NCBI GenBank assembly: GCA_049997955.1 | Contig: JAEBDY010000013.1 | Coordinates: 124,001 to 188,000 of the forward strand | Length of the DNA stretch: 64,000 nt | From: Umezawaea sp049997955 | GTDB lineage: Bacteria; Actinomycetota; Actinomycetes; Mycobacteriales; Pseudonocardiaceae | Direction: 5' to 3' | In this document: piece by piece, positions 16,285-25,208 of the stretch | Numbering within the stretch: the first letter of the stretch is position 1 | Layout of the letters: every line of letters starts with the position of its first letter | Notes under the pieces: generated by a model | The model's input: the letters and a program-made list of their open reading frames with translations, nothing else | Databases searched by the model: none | Told to the model about the DNA's origin: nothing | Program-made: the position numbers and the translations under genes

Positions 16285-18015
16285 GTGGGCAACTACGAAT
16301 TCGACTTCAACGAGTCCGGCCCGTACGGCGCCGCCGTGCGCCTGCTGTCCGCCAGCGCGCCCGCGGGTCGGGTGGTGCTGGACGTCGGGTGCGGCGCGGG
16401 CGCGGTGGCCGGACCGCTGGGCGACCTCGGCGCGACCTACGTCGGCCTGGACGTGGACGAGGGCGCGGTGGCCGCGCTGACCGAGCGCGGCGTCGAGGCG
16501 CACCTGCTCGACCTGACCCGGCCGGACCTCGGCATGGCGCTGGACAAGGTGGTGAACGGCCGCCGGGTCGCCGCGGTGCTGTGCCTGGACGTGCTGGAGC
16601 ACGTGCCGGACCCGCAGTCGGTGCTGGAGGTGCTCGCGAGCCTCGCCGCCGAGCAGTCGGACGTGGAGCTGGTGGTCAGCGTCCCGAACGTCGGCCACGT
16701 CGACCTGGCGCGGCAACTGCTGGCAGGCCACTGGGACATGACCGACTCGGGCCTGCTGGACCGCACCCACGTGCGGTTCTTCACCGAGGGCACGCTGACC
16801 GAGCTGATGGTGTCGACCGGCTGGTACGAGGCGGCGCGCGAGGACTTCGTGCTGCCCCGGTCCGACCAGAACCGCGCCGGGCACCCGCTGTACGAGCCGA
16901 AGTCGTCGCTCGGCGCGCTGGTGGACCAGGTGCGGTCCGGCGCGGACGGGCACGGCAAGGTCAACCAGTTCGTCCGGCGCTACCACCGCGGCGCGGCTCG
17001 GGTGACCGCCGCCGTCGAGGAGGAGCAGCCGTTCCTCAGCGTGGTGATGCGGACCCAGGGCAAGCGGCCGGACACGCTGGTGGACGTCCTGTGCTGCCTC
17101 GGCGCGCAGACCGACCTCGACTTCGAGGTCGTGATGGTCGTGCACGACTCCTCCATGGAGACGGCCGTGCAGACCGTCGTCGACCAGTTCGAGGGCAACC
17201 TCGCCCACCGCGTCGCGGTGCTGTCGTGCGACGGCGGCACCCGCGGTCGCCCCGCGAACGCGGGCCTGGCGGCGGCGCGCGGCGAGTACGTCGTGTTCCT
17301 GGACGACGACGACCTGGTGACCGCGAACTGGGTGGAGAACATCAAGGCGGGCGCGCGGACGTCGCCCGGCACGCTGGTCCGCTGGTGGGCCGCCGAGCAG
17401 CACCGCCAGTGGTCGCCGAAGGGCCTGCTCGCCCCGCACACCGCCACCGGACCGCTGACGCCCACGTACGCCACGCGGTTCGACATGATCCGGCACATCC
17501 GGCAGAACGAGACGCCGTTCCACTGCTTCGCGTTCCCGCGCGTGCTGGTGGAGCTGGGTTTCCGGTTCGACGAGTCGCTGACGGTGTGCGAGGACTGGGA
17601 GTTCCTGGTTCGCGCGGCGTCGTTCTGCGGCGTGCACGACACCGACGAGATGACCTCCATCTACAACAAGTGGTCGGAGAAGTCGTCCTCGCACGCGGTG
17701 GCCACCGACGAGTGGCTGGTGATGCGGTCGATGGTGCACGTGGCGCTGGACGAGAAGCCGCTGCTGCTGCCGCCGGGATCGGTGCGGTCGCTGGACCGCA
17801 GGCTGGAGCGCGAGGAGGTGCTCCAGCGGCGCATCGACGTGCTGGAGGCCGAGTTGGCGGCGGTGCGCGGTCAGTTGGCGTACACCGAGCAGGTGTCGAC
17901 CAACGCGCACAACGCGCTGTCGGAGCTGCGCGGCTCCACGTCGTGGAAGGTGAGCGCACCGGTGCGGCTGGCCGGTGCGGTGGCGAAGAAGGCGCGGGAG
18001 AAGCGGCAGCCCTAG
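16285..18015 (+). CDS. Methyltransferase-glycosyltransferase fusion protein
   Basis: Two-enzyme protein of 576 residues. The N-terminal SAM methyltransferase has motif I VVLDVGCGAGAVAG near 30-43 and LCLDVLEHVPDP near 105. From about 245 a GT2 domain starts (FLSVVMRTQGKRPDTLVDVL) with the acidic metal-site FLDDDDLV near 341 and CEDWEFLVRAA. The tail (about 510-576) is a coiled coil ending in a GSTSWKVSAPVRLAG motif common to polysaccharide GTs. GTG at 16285 is preceded by GAGGG. It probably adds and methylates a sugar on the same surface glycan. It overlaps the convergent next gene by CTAG. Confidence 0.9.
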   Translation: MGNYEFDFNESGPYGAAVRLLSASAPAGRVVLDVGCGAGAVAGPLGDLGATYVGLDVDEGAVAALTERGVEAHLLDLTRPDLGMALDKVVNGRRVAAVLCLDVLEHVPDPQSVLEVLASLAAEQSDVELVVSVPNVGHVDLARQLLAGHWDMTDSGLLDRTHVRFFTEGTLTELMVSTGWYEAAREDFVLPRSDQNRAGHPLYEPKSSLGALVDQVRSGADGHGKVNQFVRRYHRGAARVTAAVEEEQPFLSVVMRTQGKRPDTLVDVLCCLGAQTDLDFEVVMVVHDSSMETAVQTVVDQFEGNLAHRVAVLSCDGGTRGRPANAGLAAARGEYVVFLDDDDLVTANWVENIKAGARTSPGTLVRWWAAEQHRQWSPKGLLAPHTATGPLTPTYATRFDMIRHIRQNETPFHCFAFPRVLVELGFRFDESLTVCEDWEFLVRAASFCGVHDTDEMTSIYNKWSEKSSSHAVATDEWLVMRSMVHVALDEKPLLLPPGSVRSLDRRLEREEVLQRRIDVLEAELAAVRGQLAYTEQVSTNAHNALSELRGSTSWKVSAPVRLAGAVAKKAREKRQP

Positions 18016-19337
18016 CGAGGGCGCTTGGCCAGTTCGGTCTTCACCGCGTTGACGACGGTGTCGGACAGCATCGGGTTGATGCCTCCCGTGAGGCTGCGCT
18101 CGACGGCTTCGAACACGACCACGTCGCTGTCCGCGAGCACGCCCGTGAGCTTGGCCAGGTCGGTGCCCGCGGTGTCGCTGTGCACCACGGTCAGGTCGGC
18201 GAACCCGCCCGCGAGGTACTGGGTGGCGGCCAGCGTGAACGAGTCGGCGATCATGCCGACCTTGGCCCGCACGACGTCCTTGCCGGTCGCGCCGGTCAGC
18301 CGCAGCGGGTCGCGGAACGCCTTGTCGATGACCCTGCTCTGCACCCTCGTGCCGTCCGGCGCGAGGTCGTAGGTCTGCGTCGGGAACTCGGCAGGCTTGC
18401 CCAGCAGCGTCGACAGGTCGCCTTCGCGCTGCACGACGGTCGCGGGCGTGGCCTTCCACGCGGCGGTCGAGCCTGGCTGGATCGTCTCGGCGAGCAGGCG
18501 GGTCATCGCGAGGCCGCCCTCGTGGGTCCAGTGCGTGTCGATGTTGGAGTAGACGGGTGATCCCCGGCGTTCCCCGGCGGTGCGCAGGGCTGGCCGGATG
18601 TCCAGCGCGCCCGCGTCGTCCACGGCCCGCTTCCAGAAGGTGTCGCGGGCCTCGGTGGAGCAGGCCTTGCCGACGTACTCGGCGGGCAGGTGCTCGGGGA
18701 CCATCGTGGTCTTGTCGGGCGCGACGACCATGACGAACTTGCGCCCGGAGGACTCGACGGCGTCGCGCAGCCTCTCCATGCCGCCGATGACGGCGTCCAT
18801 CTGCCTCTCGGGCAGGCACGCGCCGAGCACGTCGAAGCCGAGGTAGAGCCAGCCGTCCGTGCCCTCGATGACCTTGGGGAACCCGGCGGCGCGCAGCTTG
18901 TCGCGGTCCTCGTCGGACGCGCTGGGGGTCTGGACGGGCGCCTGCACCGGGCCGACGGCCTCGGCCTTCTGCCCCAGCGGCGGCGGCTCGCCGAAGATCC
19001 CCCGGCTGATCGAGTCCTCGGCGAGCACGGCCTTGTCCCGCAGCGGCAGGTGGTCGGTCGCCCACTGGTCCAGGCCGGTGAACAGGCCGAAGCCGTCGGT
19101 GATGGACGGGAAGCCCGCGAGTTCGCGGTTCTCGAACGCGGGGGCGCGCACGCCCACGACCAGCAGGAGCATCGGAACGCAGAAGAACACGAGCGCGGCG
19201 ACCCGTGCCGACGTCTGGCGGACCCCGTGCCTCGGCCGGTGCAGCGGGTGCTCGCGCGGCAGCCACGACTCGGACAGGGGAGGAAGGCCCGGACCGCCTC
19301 CGGGCGGGGTCGGCGCGTCAGGCCGGTTGGCGGTCAC
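18012..19337 (-). CDS. AlgX/AlgJ-like SGNH acetyltransferase
   Basis: Membrane-anchored SGNH-fold protein of 441 residues. A Pro-rich cytoplasmic N-terminus (1-40) precedes one membrane span (VAALVFFCVPMLLLVV), so the catalytic part is outside. The family signature DTHWTHEGG is present and the Ser of the triad is likely in GMIADSFTLA. Relatives O-acetylate alginate and other exopolysaccharides, which fits the neighbouring acyltransferase-3 and glycosyltransferases. The GTG at 19337 has no ribosome site but follows TACCCT by six bases, indicating a leaderless transcript. Confidence 0.87.
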   Translation of the reverse strand: MTANRPDAPTPPGGGPGLPPLSESWLPREHPLHRPRHGVRQTSARVAALVFFCVPMLLLVVGVRAPAFENRELAGFPSITDGFGLFTGLDQWATDHLPLRDKAVLAEDSISRGIFGEPPPLGQKAEAVGPVQAPVQTPSASDEDRDKLRAAGFPKVIEGTDGWLYLGFDVLGACLPERQMDAVIGGMERLRDAVESSGRKFVMVVAPDKTTMVPEHLPAEYVGKACSTEARDTFWKRAVDDAGALDIRPALRTAGERRGSPVYSNIDTHWTHEGGLAMTRLLAETIQPGSTAAWKATPATVVQREGDLSTLLGKPAEFPTQTYDLAPDGTRVQSRVIDKAFRDPLRLTGATGKDVVRAKVGMIADSFTLAATQYLAGGFADLTVVHSDTAGTDLAKLTGVLADSDVVVFEAVERSLTGGINPMLSDTVVNAVKTELAKRPR

Positions 19338-19349
19338 CGGATCAGGGTA
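19335..19349 (-). promoter_or_regulatory. Leaderless -10 element of the AlgX-like gene
   Basis: TACCCT-N6-GTG on the minus strand. The predicted start site coincides with the start codon; no Shine-Dalgarno sequence is present. Confidence 0.5.
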
Positions 19350-19460
19350 TCCAGTTGCGCATCCGTGAGTCCTGTTGATCTGCAACCTCACACAAGTGCT
19401 ACGCGTCTGTACGGGTGGGTCACGCGCTATCCGGACCCCGAAGAGTCGACGGAGGCCCCG

Positions 19461-19598
19461 ATGTGGTTGCATGTGACCCTGGTCACTTTGGCAAGTGTCG
19501 CATTCTTGGCACGAGCCTTCCGAGCGGTCAGAGCCGTACCCAAGAGAACGGGACAAGAGCAGGACAAGCTTCTCCCTTCATCCCCGATTGAGACATAG
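19461..19598 (+). CDS. Small single-span membrane protein (45 aa)
   Basis: Short open frame of 45 residues with an N-terminal hydrophobic segment (WLHVTLVTLASVAFLA) followed by a basic, hydrophilic tail. ATG at 19461 has CGGAGG seven bases upstream, the main support for translation. Homologues are not known to me, and it could be a chance frame in the 371-base gap between the AlgX-like gene and the next one. Confidence 0.4.
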   Translation: MWLHVTLVTLASVAFLARAFRAVRAVPKRTGQEQDKLLPSSPIET

Positions 19599-19708
19599 AT
19601 ACCGACCCACAGGTCTATGTTGGATTCCCTTGGTTGCCGTACGATCCATTCCAGTTGATATTGGGATCGGTCACGCCCGACCCGGGACCTCACAGAGGTA
19701 GGTGCGTC

Positions 19709-20083
19709 ATGGATCTCGCACTGAGCAAGGTCATCGAGTTGCGCGAAAGTGGTTTCCAGTTCCTGCACCTGCGGGACGGCGAAGGCGAACTCGACCGGAT
19801 CATGGCGTTCAAGCAGCGCAGAGGGTTCATCGACTCGATCCTCTTCTGGTCCGAGACAGAGGCTCGCGCAGGCCGCCTACCTGCGGTTCGCGACAGCACC
19901 CGCCCCGCGCAGGCCGTCTGGATCTACGAGGGTCAGCTCGTCGAGGCCGTCGACCGCCTGCTGCAACTGCCGGAGCCGGGCTCCCGCAACGCGCCGACGC
20001 TGATGAAGAGCACGGCGTCCGACCTGGCCGTGGTGACGACGCTGCCGTTCAAGTTGAACCTGCCGCCGGGCGCAATCGCGTAG
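19709..20083 (+). CDS. Hypothetical protein (124 aa)
   Basis: Soluble protein of 124 residues that I do not recognise. It begins MDLALSKVIELRESGFQFLH, has an acidic/basic middle (RDGEGELDRIMAFKQRRGF) and contains VWIYEGQLVEAVDRLLQLPEPG. ATG at 19709 follows AGAGGTAGG. It is monocistronic, convergent with the response regulator 80 bases away. Confidence 0.68.
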   Translation: MDLALSKVIELRESGFQFLHLRDGEGELDRIMAFKQRRGFIDSILFWSETEARAGRLPAVRDSTRPAQAVWIYEGQLVEAVDRLLQLPEPGSRNAPTLMKSTASDLAVVTTLPFKLNLPPGAIA

Positions 20084-20163
20084 TGCGCAATTGGTCGCAC
20101 TCCGTGAAGAATGACGGCGTGACCAATACGACCAATACAGCCGGTAACGGGATCATGAATTGC

Positions 20164-20829
20164 TCATAATCTTTTCGGGGTTACGAGTCCGGATTCATAA
20201 GCGAGAACAACGAGCTGCGCCCGGTCCCGCGCGGCAATCTTCGTCATCATGCGGCTGACGTGCGTTCGTGCCGTCGCGGGGCTGATGACCAGGTGTTCCG
20301 CGATCTCGTCGTTGGACAGCCCGCCCGCCACCAGCGCCAAGACCTCTCGCTCACGATCAGTGAGTTCTCGCAGCGCGGACGGGTGAAGGCGGCGATTCTC
20401 CGGTCGCGACGCATACTCTGCGATGAGCCGTCTCGTGACGCTGGGTGCAAGCAGGGCATCACCCGCAGCGACCACGCGCAGCGCGTGCAGGAGTTCCACC
20501 GGCTCGACGTCCTTCAGCAGGAACCCGCTCGCGCCACCGCGCAGCGCGTCGAACACGTACTCGTCCACGTCGAACGTCGTCAGGACCAGCACCTTCGTGC
20601 CGCGCAGCTCCGGATCCCCGGAGATGAGCCGCGTCGCTTCGAGCCCGTCCGTGCCCGGCATCCGGATGTCCATGACCACGACGTCCGGTTTGTGCGCCCT
20701 CGCCTGCGCCACGGCCTGGGCCCCGTCACCGGCCTCCCCCACGACCTCGAACCCGTCCTCGGTGTCCAGCAGCAACCGGAAACCGGCCCTCACCAGCGCT
20801 TGGTCATCGGCCAACACAACCCGGATCAC
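20164..20829 (-). CDS. NarL/LuxR-family response regulator
   Basis: DNA-binding response regulator of 221 residues, partner of the histidine kinase directly upstream. The receiver domain has the acidic pair D8-D9, the phospho-acceptor D54 in VVMDIRMPG, T82 region LVLTTFD and K105 in FLLKDVEP. The LuxR helix-turn-helix is at about 155-215 (LTDREREVLALVAGGLSNDEIA). The start overlaps the kinase stop (ATGA), so both are made together. Confidence 0.95.
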   Translation of the reverse strand: MIRVVLADDQALVRAGFRLLLDTEDGFEVVGEAGDGAQAVAQARAHKPDVVVMDIRMPGTDGLEATRLISGDPELRGTKVLVLTTFDVDEYVFDALRGGASGFLLKDVEPVELLHALRVVAAGDALLAPSVTRRLIAEYASRPENRRLHPSALRELTDREREVLALVAGGLSNDEIAEHLVISPATARTHVSRMMTKIAARDRAQLVVLAYESGLVTPKRL

Positions 20830-21632
20830 GTGTCTCCCCCTCCGACCGGCAGCACGGCCCGCACCTCGAACCCGCCGCCCGGCAGTGCTCCCGCTGCCAG
20901 GCTCCCGCCGAGCGCCTCCGCCCGCTCCCGCATCCCCGCCAGTCCCGTCCCCGCGCCGATGCTCGGCATCGACGTCCGCCCGTCGTCCCGGACGACGACC
21001 TCCAGCCGGTCGGCGGACCGCTCGAACCGGATGGTGATCTTCGTGGCGTCCGGCGCGTAGCGGAGGGCGTTGGTCACCGACTCCTGCACGATCCGGTAGC
21101 AGGCCGCGTCCACCGGGGCGGGCAGATCGCCCGGTTCACCCAGCACCTCGACGGTCTTCCCCACGGGTTTCAGGAGTTCGTCCAGCCGCCGCAGGCTCGG
21201 GGCGGGTGCCGTGCCTTCGCCACTCCGAAGCACCCCGAGCGTCGCCCGCAGGTCCACCAGCGCCGCCCGGCTGGCCTCCTTGATCGCCAGGAGCGCCTTC
21301 ACGGCCTCCTCCGGCTTCCGGTCGGCGACGTGCGCGGCCACCCCGGCCTGCACGTTGATCATCGCCAGGCTGTGCGCCACCACGTCGTGCACCTCGCGCG
21401 CGATCCGCAGCCGCTCCTGCTCCGAGTGGTACCGCCGCCGCTCCACCGCCATCCGCCGCCCGAGGCTGAACACCGCCAACGCGGGCGCGGCGACCAACGG
21501 CCCCCAGTGGCCGACCGCGTAGTAGAGCCACGTCGAAGTCCCGGTGAGCGCGATCGTCGCCACCGGGTAGCGCTTGCGCAGCAGCAGCAACCCGAAGGTC
21601 GCCACGACCCAGGCGTAGGGCACCAGGAACAC
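20826..21632 (-). CDS. Sensor histidine kinase (HPK7 / NarX-like)
   Basis: Membrane sensor kinase of 268 residues. Three hydrophobic segments lie within residues 1-60, fewer than the four to six usual in relatives. The dimerisation motif is RIAREVHDVVAHSLAMINVQ with the phospho-His, and the ATPase part has QESVTNALRYAP and GTGLAGMRERAEALGG. An upstream in-frame stop at 21698 and the absence of other start codons leave GTG 21632 as the only start; TACGGT six bases before it suggests a leaderless message. The signal sensed is unknown. Confidence 0.92.
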   Translation of the reverse strand: MFLVPYAWVVATFGLLLLRKRYPVATIALTGTSTWLYYAVGHWGPLVAAPALAVFSLGRRMAVERRRYHSEQERLRIAREVHDVVAHSLAMINVQAGVAAHVADRKPEEAVKALLAIKEASRAALVDLRATLGVLRSGEGTAPAPSLRRLDELLKPVGKTVEVLGEPGDLPAPVDAACYRIVQESVTNALRYAPDATKITIRFERSADRLEVVVRDDGRTSMPSIGAGTGLAGMRERAEALGGSLAAGALPGGGFEVRAVLPVGGGDT

Positions 21633-21644
21633 GGCTCGACCGTA
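21630..21644 (-). promoter_or_regulatory. Leaderless -10 element of the histidine kinase gene
   Basis: TACGGT-N6-GTG on the minus strand, with no Shine-Dalgarno sequence. Confidence 0.45.
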
Positions 21645-21686
21645 CGGGAGGGAAGGCCGGGGAGCGTCGGTGCTGAGGCGGCTCGG

Positions 21687-21698
21687 TGACGTACGTCA
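21687..21698. promoter_or_regulatory. Palindrome TGACGTACGTCA
   Basis: A perfect 12-base palindrome at the stop codon of the DUF397 gene, 55 bases before the kinase start. It could be an operator of the two-component operon. No partner copy was seen nearby. Confidence 0.3.
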
Positions 21699-21884
21699 GC
21701 GGTCGTACGCGCCGCTCTTCGCGGCGGTCAGGAATTCCGACCAGTCCGGCAGCGAGATGGTCGGGCCCGCCGGGTTCTTCGAATCGCGAACCGCAGCAGC
21801 GACACCGGTCAGGGCGACTTCAACGCAGTTCGCGTTGCCGCCGGCGTTGCTGCGACTGCTCTTGCGCCAGGCAGTGGACACCAC
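21696..21884 (-). CDS. DUF397 protein
   Basis: Small DUF397 protein of 62 residues: WRKSSRSNAGGNANCVEVAL, then VRDSKNPAGPTISL and WSEFLTAAKSG. GTG at 21884 follows GGGGGAT, only 7 bases after the XRE gene stop. Such proteins are encoded next to XRE-DUF5753 regulators in actinobacteria and modulate them, in a way compared with antitoxin-like control of development and antibiotic genes. Confidence 0.93.
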   Translation of the reverse strand: MVSTAWRKSSRSNAGGNANCVEVALTGVAAAVRDSKNPAGPTISLPDWSEFLTAAKSGAYDR

Positions 21885-21891
21885 AATCCCC

Positions 21892-22713
21892 CTATCGCTC
21901 AGCGGCCGCCCTCTCGATCCATGTCGCGGACTCGTCCGGGGTCAACGCGAGCTTCGAGAGGTGGGTGAAGACGAGTTTACCGGCCTTGACCTTCTCGGGG
22001 TCCTCGATGTGGATCGACCCGGTGGCGTGCTCCACGTAGAGGACCCGGGAATCCCGCTTGTCCGGGAAGTCGAGCAGGGTGAACGGGCCGCTGTAGCCGT
22101 CGTGGAAACCGACCGACAGCGGCAGGACCTGCACCTGGACCGCGTCGAGCCGGCCGCGTTCCACGATGAGCCGCAACTGGGCGCCATCGGCCTGCGAGAG
22201 GGCGCTCTCCGCGATCACCACGTGGAGCCGCAAGGGGTTCTCGCCCAGCAGGCGCTCCTGCCTGCGCAACCGCACGAGCACCTGGTTGTCGACCCAGTGC
22301 TTGGACCGCTGGACCCGTGCACCCGCGAAAGCCGCGCGCACGTAGGACTCGGTCTGGAGCAGTCCGGGCACGTGGGCGAACTGGAAATCCCGGACCACGC
22401 TGGCGTCGTGCTCCAGGCTGATGTACCCGTGGTCGTCAACGCCGTAGGGGTGCCACCAGCCCTTCTCGATCGCCCGTTCGTACATGTCCAGGTACGGCTG
22501 CCACTCGGACACCGCCAGCCCGTACTCGTCCAGCATCGCCCGCAGGCCGTGGTACTCCGGTCTCTGCCCGTTCTCGATGCGGCTGAGCTTGCGGTGGTCG
22601 TACCGGAGCCTGGCAGCGGCTTCCTGCTGGGTCAGTCCAGCGCGCTCGCGCAGCACGCGGAGCGCTTCGCCGAGTTTCCGCTGCCGGAACGTGGGTTCGG
22701 CGTTCTTGCCCAC
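21892..22713 (-). CDS. XRE-family regulator with DUF5753 domain
   Basis: Transcription factor of 273 residues. The helix-turn-helix spans about 15-65 (LRERAGLTQQEAAARLRYDHRKLSRIENG in two parts), followed by a DUF5753 domain (about 90-265) with FAHVPGLLQTESYVRA, RLRRQERL and FPDKRDSRVLYVEH. GTG at 22713 follows GGGAGGT; the longer frame to 22866 overlaps a divergent gene and is not homologous. It forms an operon with DUF397, a pairing abundant in Streptomyces-like genomes and linked to developmental switching. Its targets are unknown. Confidence 0.93.
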   Translation of the reverse strand: MGKNAEPTFRQRKLGEALRVLRERAGLTQQEAAARLRYDHRKLSRIENGQRPEYHGLRAMLDEYGLAVSEWQPYLDMYERAIEKGWWHPYGVDDHGYISLEHDASVVRDFQFAHVPGLLQTESYVRAAFAGARVQRSKHWVDNQVLVRLRRQERLLGENPLRLHVVIAESALSQADGAQLRLIVERGRLDAVQVQVLPLSVGFHDGYSGPFTLLDFPDKRDSRVLYVEHATGSIHIEDPEKVKAGKLVFTHLSKLALTPDESATWIERAAAER

Positions 22714-22754
22714 CAGGCACCTCCCGTGATCGCCCGACCGCATGACGTTACGAC

Positions 22755-23075
22755 GTGGAACGCAAGCGGTGGGAATCCCACCGCCTGCTGCCCGCGTGGA
22801 CCGTCTGGCCCATGGACGACTACCACCACCGGATCGAGTACAAGAGGCGGCAGCCCGGCGGGTCACTGGTGTGCGAGCACGTCGAGAACGTCGACGACCA
22901 CGGTTGGTACGTGGTGCGGGGCGACGCGTGGAAGGCGCACTACACGCGGGGCTGCGCCGCCGAGTACCTGGATCGGGCGGGCGCGAGATCGGGGACCTAC
23001 GTGGTCGTGGTGTGGCGGGCGGAAACGCGCGTGTGCACCGCGAAACTGGACTGGCTCCGCCCCTCTCGCGGGTGA
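22755..23075 (+). CDS. Hypothetical protein (106 aa), divergent from XRE gene
   Basis: Protein of 106 residues rich in Trp, Tyr and Arg (RLLPAWTVWPMDDYHHRIEY, WYVVRGDAWKAHYTRG), which looks like a real folded protein rather than a shadow. No domain is recognised. The GTG at 22755 lies 41 bases from the divergent XRE start with no clear ribosome site, so control by that regulator is plausible. Confidence 0.55.
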   Translation: MERKRWESHRLLPAWTVWPMDDYHHRIEYKRRQPGGSLVCEHVENVDDHGWYVVRGDAWKAHYTRGCAAEYLDRAGARSGTYVVVVWRAETRVCTAKLDWLRPSRG

Positions 23076-23241
23076 ACGGAGTCGCCCGAGCGGATTACGC
23101 GCCTTGCTCCGCACCGCCCGGATGAGGCAATTTCGCGGCCATGAACCTCGGGCCGATCACCTCGGTGCCCGGCCCGAGCGGAATCCCGGTGCCGGAACGG
23201 CCTTGGTCCCCTCCCCCGGACCAGGGTCGTTCCACTTCCCG

Positions 23242-25032
23242 CTAGCGGCCGACGGCGTAGCCCTGGGCACCACGGGGGTTGGCGGCGGCGCGGAGCAGGC
23301 CGTCGCGGGAATCCCTCGACACGGCGGACATCCGTCCCAGCGCCCACTCGCCCGCGTCGACCACGGTGTGGCCGCGCTCGGCCAGGTCGGCCATGACCGC
23401 GGCGCCGACGCGGGACTCGACGACCAGCTCTCCCGGCGTCCACGTCCGCGGGTAGAACGAGGTGGGGAACGCGTTGCTGTGCCACATCGGCGAGTCGATC
23501 GACTCCTGGAGGTTGAGACCGCCGGTGGTGTGCGCGAGCCAGAACCCGAGCTGCCACTGGTCCTGCTGGTCCCCGCCGGGCGTGCCGAACGCCAGCGCGG
23601 GCAGGCCTTCGCGCAGCGCCAGCGTCGGGCTCAGCGTGGTGCGGGGGCGTTTGCCGGGGGCCAGGGAGTTCGGGAGTCCCTTGTCCAGCCAGAACATCTG
23701 GGCGCGGCTGCCGAGGCAGAAGCCGAGCGACGGGATGGTCGGCGAGGACTGGAGCCAGCCGCCGGACGGGGTCGCGGACACCAGGTTGCCCCAGCGGTCC
23801 ACGACGTCGACGTGCACGGTGTCGCCCTTGGTGGTGCCGCTGCGCCCGACTGTCGGCTCGCCGACGGCGCCGCCGAGGTCGGTCACCGCGCTGGGGCCGC
23901 GCTGGATGTGCGCGGCCAACCGCGGCACGAGGTCGCTCGGCGAGCCGGGGCGCAGGTCCAGCGACGCGTTCTCGTCCACGAGCTTGCGGCGGACGTCGGC
24001 GTACTCGCGGGACAGCAGCACGTCGAGCGGCACGTCGCCGGTGTCGCCGTACCAGGCCTCGCGGTCGGCGAACGCGAGCTTGGCGCACTCGACCGCGAGG
24101 TGGACGGTCTCCGCCGTGGGCTTGCCGTCCACGTAGGACAGCCGGTCGGCGAAGCCCTCCAGCAGCCGGAGCTGTTGCAGCAGAACGGGTCCCTGCGACC
24201 AGGCGCCGCACTTGGCGACCGTCCAGTCGCCGAAGTCGGCGGTGACGGCGTCCTCGTAGGTCGCCTCCCACCCGGCCATGTCGGCACCCGTGAGCACACC
24301 CGCGTGGTCTTCGCCGGAGTCGTCGCGGAACGCCGTGCGGCAGAAGTCGTCGACCTGCGCGGCCACGAAACCCTGCGACCAGGCGCGGCGGGCCGCTTCG
24401 ATCTGGGCTTCGCGGTTGCCGCCCGCGGCCTCACCGGCGGCGAGCAGCCACTCCCACGTCTCGGCGAGCTTCGGGTTGCGGAACCGCGACCCCGCCTCGG
24501 GGACGCGGCCGCCCGGCATCCACTGCGCGGCCGAGGTGGGCCAGTGGTCGCGGAACAGGTCGGAGACCGCGGAGATGGTGAAGGACACCCGTTCCAGCAC
24601 CGGGAACCCGTCGCGGGCGTAGCCGATCGCGTGGTCGAGGACCTCGCGCAGCGACTTGGTGCCGTAGTCGCGGAGCAGGGTGAGCCAGCCGTCCCACGCG
24701 CCGGGCACGGTGGCCGCGAGCAGTCCGCTGCCGGGCACCAGGTCGAGGCCGAGGCCGGTGTAGTGGTCGACGGTCGCGCCCGCCGGGGCGACGCCCTGGC
24801 CGCACAGCACCCGTGGCGCGCTCTCGTTGACCGACGAGAAGACCACGGGGACCTCGCCGCCGGGACCGTTCAGGTGCGGTTCGACGACCTGGAGCACGAA
24901 GCCCGCGGCGACGGCGGCGTCGAAGGCGTTGCCGCCCGCCTCCAGCAGGGCCATGCCCGCCGACGAAGCGAGCCAGTGGGTGGACGCGACCATGCCGTGG
25001 GTGCCGACGAGTTCCGGCCGGGTGGTGAACAC
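23242..25032 (-). CDS. ggt: Gamma-glutamyltransferase family protein
   Basis: Ntn hydrolase of 596 residues that would self-cleave before the catalytic Thr in KGDTVHVDVVDRWGN, giving large and small subunits. Large-subunit landmarks are STHWLASSAGMALLEAGGNAFDAAVA and LNGPGGEVPVVFSS; the small subunit shows ALRE and FGTPGGDQQDQWQLGF. No signal peptide is visible, so it may be cytoplasmic and act on glutathione-like or other gamma-glutamyl or acyl compounds; actinobacteria use mycothiol, so the substrate is uncertain. GTG at 25032 follows TAAGTT by six bases (leaderless). Confidence 0.92.
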   Translation of the reverse strand: MFTTRPELVGTHGMVASTHWLASSAGMALLEAGGNAFDAAVAAGFVLQVVEPHLNGPGGEVPVVFSSVNESAPRVLCGQGVAPAGATVDHYTGLGLDLVPGSGLLAATVPGAWDGWLTLLRDYGTKSLREVLDHAIGYARDGFPVLERVSFTISAVSDLFRDHWPTSAAQWMPGGRVPEAGSRFRNPKLAETWEWLLAAGEAAGGNREAQIEAARRAWSQGFVAAQVDDFCRTAFRDDSGEDHAGVLTGADMAGWEATYEDAVTADFGDWTVAKCGAWSQGPVLLQQLRLLEGFADRLSYVDGKPTAETVHLAVECAKLAFADREAWYGDTGDVPLDVLLSREYADVRRKLVDENASLDLRPGSPSDLVPRLAAHIQRGPSAVTDLGGAVGEPTVGRSGTTKGDTVHVDVVDRWGNLVSATPSGGWLQSSPTIPSLGFCLGSRAQMFWLDKGLPNSLAPGKRPRTTLSPTLALREGLPALAFGTPGGDQQDQWQLGFWLAHTTGGLNLQESIDSPMWHSNAFPTSFYPRTWTPGELVVESRVGAAVMADLAERGHTVVDAGEWALGRMSAVSRDSRDGLLRAAANPRGAQGYAVGR

Positions 25033-25044
25033 GTGGCCAACTTA
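25030..25044 (-). promoter_or_regulatory. Leaderless -10 element of ggt
   Basis: TAAGTT-N6-GTG on the minus strand, with no Shine-Dalgarno sequence. Confidence 0.45.
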
Positions 25045-25208
25045 CGCGCCGTCGGCGCTTTTGGTTACCCCCGCTAACGAAGGGTCGGCCAGAAAGATCG
25101 ACATCAGAGGTGTGGCGGAGCGTGACATCGGTTATCCCCTGAGTGCGCGAAGACAACCCCTCTGGCGGACGAAGCGGTGGGGACGATCAGGGGAGCAGTG
25201 TTCACCAC

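Noticed and set aside
15913..19266. Minus-strand frame of over 1100 codons
   Set aside because: It is a shadow of the methyltransferase-glycosyltransferase and AlgX-like genes; composition is almost only Arg, Ala, Gly, Pro and His, and the real genes have clear motifs.
21670..25077. Plus-strand frame of over 1100 codons
   Set aside because: Shadow of DUF397, XRE and ggt genes in high-GC sequence.
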